A DNA stretch of 14,109 nt from Deltaproteobacteria bacterium (GTDB lineage: Bacteria; Desulfobacterota; DSM-4660; Desulfatiglandales; B25-G16). The notes under the pieces were generated by a model that had not been told where the DNA came from, did no database searches, and worked only from the letters and a program-made list of their open reading frames with translations. The stretch spans positions 1 through 14,109 of the forward strand of contig QMLT01000018.1 in assembly GCA_003646875.1 (NCBI GenBank), read 5' to 3'. Of the stretch, positions 1 through 6,714 are shown one piece after another; the first letter of the stretch is position 1, and each line of letters opens with the position of its first letter. Both the position numbers and the translations under genes were made by a program.

Positions 1-41
1 ACATCCATTTTTCACATCAATAGATCCAAGGATAAATAACA

Positions 42-479
42 TTGAAGATTAAAACCACACGATTTGGAACTATCACTATAGAAGAAGAAAAGATTATTAC
101 TATGCCCTTTGGTATGCTGGGATTTCCGGATGTAAAGCGGTATGTTATACTTCAACATAAAGAGAATTCGCCCTTTTTCTGGTACCAGTCCGTCGATGAT
201 CCAGCGCTTGCCTTTGTTATTATGAGCCCATTTCTTTTTAAGCCAGACTATGACGTAGATGTAGAGAACGTTTTAAAGGAAATGTCCTGGAATGAAGAAG
301 AGAAACAAGATAATTTAGAATTATATGTTGTTGTTAATATTCCAAAGGGAGCGCCAGATAAAATGACCGCAAATTTTATTGGCCCTATTCTCATAAATAA
401 TAAGATCCACCAGGCTGTGCAGATGGTTATCTCTGACAGCCCCTATACCCATAAATTTCCTCTTTTAAAAGAGAATTAG
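42..479 (+). CDS. fliW: Flagellar assembly factor FliW
   Basis: FliW binds flagellin in the cytoplasm and also antagonises the translational repressor CsrA, linking flagellin synthesis to flagellar assembly. The 145 residues match the usual family size (about 140-155). The N-terminus is typical: a KTTRFG strand, a short acidic stretch, then MPFGMLGFPDVKRYVIL, the FP-x-G-x-x-GF signature at about residues 21-30. Further on, PFFWYQSVDDPALAFVI (about 44-60) is the family's second hallmark. The C-terminal part holds the NIPKG...MTANFIGPILINN stretch. The start is TTG at 42, supported by AAGGA at 28-32 with 9 nt spacing; no ATG lies between the Shine-Dalgarno and the conserved N-terminus. csrA, a frequent neighbour, is not immediately downstream (tRNA there, opposite strand), so it may lie left of the window. 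Identification is by motif recognition. Confidence 0.93.
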   Translation: MKIKTTRFGTITIEEEKIITMPFGMLGFPDVKRYVILQHKENSPFFWYQSVDDPALAFVIMSPFLFKPDYDVDVENVLKEMSWNEEEKQDNLELYVVVNIPKGAPDKMTANFIGPILINNKIHQAVQMVISDSPYTHKFPLLKEN

Positions 480-564
480 GGTTAAACAACGCTCAATAAA
501 CTAATTTTGATAAGAAATATAAAGCATTTGGGGTAATTCTTTGAGATCCTTGCTATTTTAATGA

Positions 565-638
565 TGCGCCTGGAGGGATTCGGACCCCCGGCCTGCGGAT
601 TAGAAGTCCGCTGCTCTATCCAGCTGAGCTACAGGCGC
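565..638 (-). tRNA. tRNA-Arg (anticodon UCU)
   Basis: Read on the minus strand this folds as a complete cloverleaf. The acceptor stem is GCGCCTG/CAGGCGC with discriminator A. The D arm is GCTC/GAGC, the anticodon stem GCGGA/TCCGC with loop CTTCTAA (anticodon TCT, reading AGA/AGG), the variable loop AGGCC, and the T stem GGGGG/CCCTC with one G-U pair. The 3' CCA is not encoded (the next bases are TCAT), so a CCA-adding enzyme is required. The T loop reads TCCGAAT: position 55, normally U (pseudouridine), is C. The gene begins 41 nt after the stop of the RNase E/G gene on the same strand, with no convincing promoter between, so it may be released from that transcript. Confidence 0.95.
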
Positions 639-679
639 AACACTTCTTGTGAAGCTAAGATTTTTGTAAGCACTACATT

Positions 680-2179
680 CTATGCCTCTTTTGCATCACT
701 CTTCTCTGTGAACTTTATATCGCCTTCCCATGGTGAAAGGTTAGGATTTGCCTGGATTTCAATGTTAACACCATATCGTTTTTCAAGCTCGGCTAACTCT
801 GCCCGTTTTTTATTCAACAGATAGTTGGCCACATTATTTGGCAGCATACACGTTACTGTCTCAACATTGCCTTTTGATACGCCAAGCCATATCTGACGCA
901 TGAAAGACACTGCGGTAGCCTCAACAGATTTCACGATTCCTCTACCCTGACAGTATTCACAGATCTGGTAACTCTTTGATTCTATTGATGGCCTCAATCT
1001 TTGCCTGGAGAGTTCCATTAATCCAAATTTAGAGATATTGGAGAAACGTATCTTTGCCCTGTCCCTCCTGGTTTCTTCTTTTACCTGTCTTATCAGTTCC
1101 CGCACATGCTTTGGGTCTTTCATATCAATAAAGTCTATGACTACCAAACCACCTATATCCCTCAGTCTCAAGTGCCTGGCGATTTCCCTGGCTGCTTCCA
1201 GATTGGTTTTATATGCTGTGTCCTCTAATCCCCTCGACCCCCTAGATCTGCCGCTATTCACATCGATTGAAATCAGGGCCTCAGTGGAGTCGATCACAAT
1301 CGAGCCCCCACTTTTTAAAGGAACACTATTACTATAAATCTGTTCGATCTGCCTTTCAATTCCATATTCAGAGAATATGGGGGCCTTTTCCTTGTAGAGC
1401 CTGACCCTTTTTTGATGTCTGGGAGATATAACCTTCATGAAGTCCCTCATCTCTAACCATGTTTCCTTGTCGTCAACAAGGACCTCATCTACCTCTGCGC
1501 TAAAGTAATCCCTCAGGGTTCTCAGACCAAGATCTTCTTCCTTAAAGAGAATGGATTGGGCGGGTTTCGTTTTAGCCCTTTTTTTGATATCCTGCCACAT
1601 TCTCAAGAGATTTTTTAGATCTCGCTCTATTGTGCGTTTTTTTTGACCCGAGGCGGCGGTTCTTACGATATATCCTATCTCTTCCGGCAGCTCAAGCTGA
1701 CTCATCAAGGATTTTAGTCTTTGACGTTCCCTTTCATCCTCTATTTTCTGAGAAATGCCGCTATTCGGTCTCCCTGGGGTTAATACAAGATAGCGGCCTG
1801 CCAGAGAGATATAGGTGGTGAGATATGCCCCTTTTTTTCCTTCCCTCTCTTTAGTGATCTGTACCAGAATCTCACTTCCTTTTTTTAGCGCTTTTTCTAT
1901 TTGAGGAACTGATGGTTTACCATTTGAAACAAATCCCTGCGATTCATAATACTCAGGGTGGATTTCTCCCATTGACAAGAAACCATTTTTGTCAGCTCCA
2001 TAATTTATAAAGGCGGCCTGAAGAGATGGTTCAATCCTGGCAACCGTGCCTTTATAGATATTTCCTTTGGTTTCTTCTCTTGTAGAGGTGGCGATGTAGA
2101 ACTCATCCAGCTCGCCATCCTTTAATATGGCGATCCGGTATTCTTCCGGATCTACAGCATTTATAAGCATTTTATACAT
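680..2179 (-). CDS. rng: Ribonuclease E/G family endoribonuclease (RNase G-like)
   Basis: Cytoplasmic single-strand endoribonuclease of the RNase E/G family, which matures rRNA and tRNA and initiates mRNA decay. At 499 residues it has the RNase G architecture and no long C-terminal degradosome scaffold. An S1 RNA-binding domain covers about residues 36-125 (GNIYKGTVARIEPSLQAAFI, then GKKGAYLTTYISLAGRYLVL). The DNase I-like catalytic core carries the two magnesium-binding aspartates, D306 in ISIDVNSGR and D349 in GLVVIDFIDM. The zinc link is C407-E-Y-C410 followed by QGRG. The C-terminus (about 415-499) is the small domain. The ATG at 2177-2179 directly abuts the stop codon of the upstream gene (0 bp gap) and has no strong Shine-Dalgarno, so translational coupling is likely. 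A second ATG three codons in is an alternative start. The symbol rests on length and architecture. Confidence 0.92.
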   Translation of the reverse strand: MYKMLINAVDPEEYRIAILKDGELDEFYIATSTREETKGNIYKGTVARIEPSLQAAFINYGADKNGFLSMGEIHPEYYESQGFVSNGKPSVPQIEKALKKGSEILVQITKEREGKKGAYLTTYISLAGRYLVLTPGRPNSGISQKIEDERERQRLKSLMSQLELPEEIGYIVRTAASGQKKRTIERDLKNLLRMWQDIKKRAKTKPAQSILFKEEDLGLRTLRDYFSAEVDEVLVDDKETWLEMRDFMKVISPRHQKRVRLYKEKAPIFSEYGIERQIEQIYSNSVPLKSGGSIVIDSTEALISIDVNSGRSRGSRGLEDTAYKTNLEAAREIARHLRLRDIGGLVVIDFIDMKDPKHVRELIRQVKEETRRDRAKIRFSNISKFGLMELSRQRLRPSIESKSYQICEYCQGRGIVKSVEATAVSFMRQIWLGVSKGNVETVTCMLPNNVANYLLNKKRAELAELEKRYGVNIEIQANPNLSPWEGDIKFTEKSDAKEA

Positions 2180-3532
2180 TTAAGGTCTACCGTGTATCTT
2201 AAAGTGTTGATTGGCTTGATACATAAATGTTCGTAAGGCTGCCTCCCTGCCTGGTTGAAATGAGCCATCGTAGTCAACATCAATATAGGGAACATTAAGC
2301 TTGCCCATTAAAGGCTTGGTGATGGAGGCGGTCAGATTGCTTGGCAGACAGGTAAAGGGAAATATGTTTACAATTCCATTGTATCCTCGGTGTGAAAGCT
2401 CTAAGGCGGAGGAAATGCTAAGGCAGGCCTCTGTTCCAACCTCAAATGAAAAGGTATTTTTCGTTTTTAATACCTTTTCGAGATGGCCTATCTTGTGATC
2501 CTCCGCAATATCAATATATTTCCGCACCATCTGGTACACCTTCCTCTGCTGCATATACTGGTAAAAGAGTGTGATATTATATTTTAGATACTGCAGGAGA
2601 TATTTTTTTATCTCTTTTAGCTTAAATCTTTTAAGATTCAACCCGATGGCAATCCTGGCTAACCTTACCTGGTCATAGGTAGTATAGTTTATCCATTCCC
2701 CTATGGAGGCGTTTACGACCTCAGCGCCATATTTCTCGAGTGTTCTAATGGTATCCTGATTAGATTTCACGTGAGACCTTAAATAGATCTCCCCAACTGC
2801 GCCTATGAGTGGTTTTCTTGGAACATGGGGATCGATTATATTTTTTCCTTCTTTTACGACTTCTATTAGATCATCAGTGATAGGGGAGAGATCTTTTTCA
2901 GATGAGTGCCTGGCAAAAGACTCGGCCATCCGCTCCATAGCCTCATTTATAAAGGTATCTGCCATTCCTTCAACCTTCTCATAAGGCCTAATCCTCCAAA
3001 CAAGCCTATCAAGGATATCTCCCACCACAATAGAGAGATACCCTGCCTTCCTGAAGGCTATCAAGTTTTCCTTTGGTATCAATCCCTTGAGATCGTATGC
3101 ATCATCGGAGTTGAGTTCACTAATCTTCACCTTGTCTAAACCAGGTATGGAATCAAGGATTATTCGGTGAAATTTGTTATACATGCCAAACCTGCACGGG
3201 CCATCTGCATCGGGCATAAAGTAAATATAGTTCTCGGGATTAAAACTTTCCCCAAGTCTCTCCCTTTCCTTTTTCATGAAAAGAAGAATATCCCCAAGTG
3301 TTACTATGCAGGGGAAGCACTCCTTGCCCGAGGTGTATTTTTTCCCTAAATCCAGGCCCTCATATGTCTCCATAGCCTTGGCATTGACTCCAAAGCTTTT
3401 GAAGACCCCTGCCAGAAGTTGACTGTTAAATTGGTTCATCTGAGGGATCAGGAGTCTCTTTCCCTGAACATTAAATCGTCCAACGCCCTTGGATACGGAA
3501 CGAAAGGTATCTAATTGCGTAACCTTTTCCAT
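2180..3532 (-). CDS. 2-hydroxyacyl-CoA dehydratase / double-cubane-cluster-type Fe-S protein (HgdB/COG3581-like)
   Basis: Cytoplasmic iron-sulfur protein of the HgdB/BcrB/BcrC-like superfamily, in which an ATP-dependent activase feeds single low-potential electrons into a cysteine-bound cluster. Members include 2-hydroxyacyl-CoA dehydratase and benzoyl-CoA reductase subunits and double-cubane cluster proteins. Five cysteines are visible: C72 and C75 (GKECFPC), C113 (DADGPCRFGMY), C370 (EVGTEACLS) and C395 (FPFTCLPSN). The GPCRFGMYNKFH and ECFPC motifs are characteristic of the COG3581 branch. Length is 450 residues. The ATG follows GAGGTC (minus strand, 3539-3544) with 6 nt spacing, located inside the last codons of the activase gene; only 2 bp separate the two genes. 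It probably corresponds to the C-terminal third of the ~1400-residue fusion proteins found in other anaerobes. The substrate is unknown; no CoA-transferase or dehydratase partner lies in the window. Confidence 0.82.
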   Translation of the reverse strand: MEKVTQLDTFRSVSKGVGRFNVQGKRLLIPQMNQFNSQLLAGVFKSFGVNAKAMETYEGLDLGKKYTSGKECFPCIVTLGDILLFMKKERERLGESFNPENYIYFMPDADGPCRFGMYNKFHRIILDSIPGLDKVKISELNSDDAYDLKGLIPKENLIAFRKAGYLSIVVGDILDRLVWRIRPYEKVEGMADTFINEAMERMAESFARHSSEKDLSPITDDLIEVVKEGKNIIDPHVPRKPLIGAVGEIYLRSHVKSNQDTIRTLEKYGAEVVNASIGEWINYTTYDQVRLARIAIGLNLKRFKLKEIKKYLLQYLKYNITLFYQYMQQRKVYQMVRKYIDIAEDHKIGHLEKVLKTKNTFSFEVGTEACLSISSALELSHRGYNGIVNIFPFTCLPSNLTASITKPLMGKLNVPYIDVDYDGSFQPGREAALRTFMYQANQHFKIHGRP

Positions 3533-3534
3533 TT

Positions 3535-6500
3535 TTAAGACCTCATTGCGGTAATTTTTGTAAGTTTAGATTCCATAGATTCCATTTTTTGCACAGACTG
3601 CACTACGTTTTTAAATGCCTCAAGCCTTGTCATTACTCCTGCCACCGCGCTGTGCTCATCCAATTCCAGTATAAGGTAGGGCTTTTCTCCCATGATATAT
3701 TTATAGAAATGCTCGATAAAAGAATCAGGGCCGCAACTGAAGTTGGTAAGATGAAGGCCAAAAAAGTTCGGCTTTAGCTTTATGAGCTTGGCAGATTTTA
3801 ATATCTGGTAGCCATAGGCCCAATACATGTTCGGAAAATCAGACAGATCCATGTCACTGACATCAAAAAAATCCAGGGGAACCGCTGTCACGCCTATCTT
3901 GGATATATTCTGCCCAAGCATCAGATTCAGTTTTTCATCGTAGAGATTGTAGGGCCTGCCAGTAACCAGCACGAGAGGCTCATTTTCTCCTAAAGAGGAT
4001 ATGATTTCAGCGCCACGACTGTATAACTCATTTTCAAAGTCCTGTTGCCTTCCAAATGCAACATCGAGCGCCTTCCTGATTTTCCTTGAGGATACCCCCA
4101 ATGTGTTGCCCAGATGTTTATGCAATTCTATGCTCAATAGATCAGGATTATACTTCAGGTGAACAGTTGGATTTAATATATCGTCTTCTTTCAGTCTCAG
4201 GGCTGCCTTGAGCATGTACTGATTTCCCTCAACCATGGGGCAAAAGACATTATCCTTGTTATCCTGAGATGGAAGATCAATGATATTGGGCAAAAAGAGG
4301 TACCGTGTCTTACCGAGGAGATCTCTGACGTGCCCATGTGAGACCTTTACCGGAAAGCATGTCTCGGTGGTCATTGATTCTATTCCTAATTTTGAGATCC
4401 GGTCATTGGTCTTTGATGTTAAGACGGCCCGAAACCCAAGCGTATCAAAAAAGCTTGCCCAGAAAAGGGCAAGTTGATGATTGTATAGCGCCCTCTGCAT
4501 CCCCACAGTTGGCCTTCCATCAATCTCAAAGACGGCTCCGCTGTCTTTTTCACTAGCCCCTTTCAAATCCCCCAGCTCATGATAGAGGCCCTTGAGATGT
4601 TTTTCCCAGATGGTATCCCTCAGCTTAAAGTAATCCTCTTTTTTCTCGCCATAGTCAGCTCTTATTTCATACCTGCCGCACTCTCCTCCCCAAACACTCT
4701 TTCTTCCGCCGAAATTGTAAATCTTAAGCTTGCATTCATTATGGCAGTTGGGGTCCGCATGGCATATAGCTTCCTTAAATTTTAGCGTGTCATTAATTGC
4801 CTCATCTATGCCCCTGAATGAGGATTCTTTCACCTGTTCCTTTGCTATCTTTTCCTGCACACTTATAGCAGCTCCAAATCCTCCTAACACTTCACGGTGC
4901 TTAGGTATCAAGAGCCCCTTGCCAAGCACTTTTTCGAAGGCTGCCACGATAGCCTTATTAAGGGATGGGCCGCCTAAAAACATGATCCTCTCGCCTATCT
5001 TTTTATTTCCAACCACCCTGTGTAAGTAGTTGTACACAATCGCGTAGCAGAGACCGGCGATAAGATCATTTTTTTGCCCGCCTTTTTGCGCATAGGATAC
5101 AAGGTCAGACTCCATAAACACGGTGCACCGTTCAGTCAGCTTGATCGGCCTCTCCGAGGAGAGGGCTATTTGCTGGAATTCATCAACAATGTTTATGCCA
5201 TTCTTGTTTGCAAGCTCATGGAGAAAACTCCCTGTTCCGGCTGCGCATACCTTGTTCATGTCAAAGTCAAGGGGATAGGTATTAGAGATAGAGATGTACT
5301 TGCTATCCTGGCCGCCTATCTCAAAAATGGTATCTATCAAGGGGTCAATTTCAACAGCGCCTCGCGCATGGGCGGTGATCTCATCGATAATCAAGTCCGC
5401 ATTGAGGAAATCACCGGCCACCATTCTGCCTGAGCCAGTAGTTGCCACCCCCTTTATATCAATTGCGTCTCCAAGCCTGTCTTTAAGTATTCTCAGCAGG
5501 GTTTGTGTCATCTCAATTGGCTTACCACTTGTTTGGCGATATTCCTTGTCAATAATCTCTCTGTTTTCATTGATGAGGGCATATTTGATAGTTGTTGAGC
5601 CTATATCAATCCCTAAGAATACTGGTGTCTTTTTTATGCGCTTTCGTAATGCCTTTATTTCATTGTCTTCCGGAAAATCAGTTCTAAGAAGCTCCAATTT
5701 AGGGGCTGTTGGAAAGGAAAAAGACCCTTTTTCGGTTATAGATTTAAGCTTATCTAAGCCGGGCTTATTAACGATATCCTGTTCCTTTGCCTGGAGGGCC
5801 ACTCCCAATGCACCAATAGAGGTAGAGTGCTCGGGGACAATCAATTTGGCAAAATGCCGCCTGAATCCCCTCACTTGAAGTTCGTTCAAGGTGAGTCCGC
5901 CGATAAACATTATTGGCTCTGGCAGCACCCGATTGGAGACAATAGTGCTGAGGTAATTAGATGTATTTCCAATGTGCAGGCCGGCAATGATATCTTCAAG
6001 TTTCTCACCCTTGTTCTGAAGGTGTATCATATCCGTCTTGGTAAATACCGTGCATCTGCAGGCCACCCTTACTGGACTTTTGCTCTTGAGACCCAGGGAG
6101 ATAAAATCTTCCATGATTTTGGTAATGTGAGTCTCTGATTTATCGAGCTCCTTACCGTACATAGATGATGCCAGTCTTTCCGCCTGTTGATCAATAAAGG
6201 AACCTGTGCCTGAGGCGCAGGGGGTATTTGTGTTGAAGTCATCGAGCTGCCATGTGTTCCCATGATGGCTGAGGATATACAGGGCTGTATCCTGCCCACC
6301 CATGCTTATGATGGATCTTACATCAGGCTGCAAATGTACCGCTCCAAGGATCTGGGCAATGGATTCGAACTCATAAAATCCGTCAAGCTTCTCGCTTATG
6401 ATCCTCCCGTGATTTCCCGTGAAGGCAATTGCCTTGATGTTTTCAATGCCGAGGCGATTATAGAGTTCGCTGGCGACCTCAAATACGCTTGTCTCCACTC

Positions 6501-6612
6501 CGCCAAAATGTCTTTTGTAAGGGTACTCATAGATTAATTCTCCCTTGTTGTTAATTGCAACAGCATTTACACTTACAGAGCCAGCATCGATTCCAATATA
6601 GTAGTTTTCCAT
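3535..6612 (-). CDS. Two-ATPase acyl-CoA dehydratase activase (BadF/BadG/BcrA/BcrD x2) fused to a DUF2229 domain
   Basis: An ATP-driven reductase that passes electrons at very low potential to an HgdB-like partner. With the start at 6612 (1025 residues) it holds two ASKHA ATPase domains in tandem. Domain 1 (about 5-275) has GIDAGSVSVNAVAI, GGQDTALYIL, the cluster cysteine C132 in PCASGTGSF and C187 in CRCTVF. Domain 2 (about 332-585) has GIDIGSTTIKYALI, GGQDSKYISI, C456 in VCAAGTGSF and C496 in ERCTVF. In the homodimeric activase HgdC two such cysteines per subunit hold one [4Fe-4S], so one chain here could mimic the dimer. Next come a cysteine cluster (C617, C623, C627, C645) and a DUF2229 domain (about 700-1005) with C752 (TETCFPVK), C791 (FCPMVEGNQ) and C960 (SCGPDSF). 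ATG 6612 is preferred: AAGGGA at 6619-6624, 6 nt spacing. A GTG nine codons upstream has no Shine-Dalgarno and lies in a repeat. Confidence 0.88.
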   Translation of the reverse strand: MENYYIGIDAGSVSVNAVAINNKGELIYEYPYKRHFGGVETSVFEVASELYNRLGIENIKAIAFTGNHGRIISEKLDGFYEFESIAQILGAVHLQPDVRSIISMGGQDTALYILSHHGNTWQLDDFNTNTPCASGTGSFIDQQAERLASSMYGKELDKSETHITKIMEDFISLGLKSKSPVRVACRCTVFTKTDMIHLQNKGEKLEDIIAGLHIGNTSNYLSTIVSNRVLPEPIMFIGGLTLNELQVRGFRRHFAKLIVPEHSTSIGALGVALQAKEQDIVNKPGLDKLKSITEKGSFSFPTAPKLELLRTDFPEDNEIKALRKRIKKTPVFLGIDIGSTTIKYALINENREIIDKEYRQTSGKPIEMTQTLLRILKDRLGDAIDIKGVATTGSGRMVAGDFLNADLIIDEITAHARGAVEIDPLIDTIFEIGGQDSKYISISNTYPLDFDMNKVCAAGTGSFLHELANKNGINIVDEFQQIALSSERPIKLTERCTVFMESDLVSYAQKGGQKNDLIAGLCYAIVYNYLHRVVGNKKIGERIMFLGGPSLNKAIVAAFEKVLGKGLLIPKHREVLGGFGAAISVQEKIAKEQVKESSFRGIDEAINDTLKFKEAICHADPNCHNECKLKIYNFGGRKSVWGGECGRYEIRADYGEKKEDYFKLRDTIWEKHLKGLYHELGDLKGASEKDSGAVFEIDGRPTVGMQRALYNHQLALFWASFFDTLGFRAVLTSKTNDRISKLGIESMTTETCFPVKVSHGHVRDLLGKTRYLFLPNIIDLPSQDNKDNVFCPMVEGNQYMLKAALRLKEDDILNPTVHLKYNPDLLSIELHKHLGNTLGVSSRKIRKALDVAFGRQQDFENELYSRGAEIISSLGENEPLVLVTGRPYNLYDEKLNLMLGQNISKIGVTAVPLDFFDVSDMDLSDFPNMYWAYGYQILKSAKLIKLKPNFFGLHLTNFSCGPDSFIEHFYKYIMGEKPYLILELDEHSAVAGVMTRLEAFKNVVQSVQKMESMESKLTKITAMRS

Positions 6613-6626
6613 TTTAAGTCCCTTAA

Positions 6627-6661
6627 GTTGTCCGTTCACCGTTGTTTGTTGTCCGTTGCTG
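6627..6661. repeat. Degenerate heptanucleotide tandem repeat (5 units of GTTGTCC)
   Basis: Five consecutive 7-base units all begin with GTT: GTTGTCC at 6627, GTTCACC at 6634, GTTGTTT at 6641, GTTGTCC at 6648 and GTTGCTG at 6655. Units 1 and 4 are identical; the others differ by two or three bases. The array lies in the 102-bp gap between the polA stop and the activase start and would be in the activase leader (or the inter-cistronic mRNA). Its function is unknown. It could be a short sequence repeat expanded by slippage, or a degenerate copy of a dispersed heptad family. Confidence 0.6.
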
Positions 6662-6714
6662 GCGCAAAATACATGATATGGGATGTGCTCAGATTGCTAT
6701 ATCCAGTATCAAAC

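Noticed and set aside
1..52. Two short open tails before fliW: one ending TAA at 37-39, the other ending TAA at 50-52 and overlapping the fliW start
   Set aside because: Either could be the end of an upstream gene, but 12-16 residues are too few to identify or choose between them.
460..473. Perfect palindrome CTCTTTTAAAAGAG at the end of fliW
   Set aside because: It is all AT in the middle with no hairpin loop and no T run after it; a terminator is not supported.
561..824. Plus-strand open frame over the tRNA and the rng end
   Set aside because: It runs antisense through a clear tRNA and a conserved RNase gene, and its translation has no recognisable features.
5294..5878. Long plus-strand frame (194 codons) opposite the activase gene
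   Set aside because: A serine/isoleucine-rich shadow of a conserved coding region with no Shine-Dalgarno or motif.
6613..6639. Upstream GTG start giving the activase nine more residues
   Set aside because: It has no Shine-Dalgarno and falls in the heptad repeat, while ATG 6612 has AAGGGA at good spacing and begins at the conserved ATPase strand.
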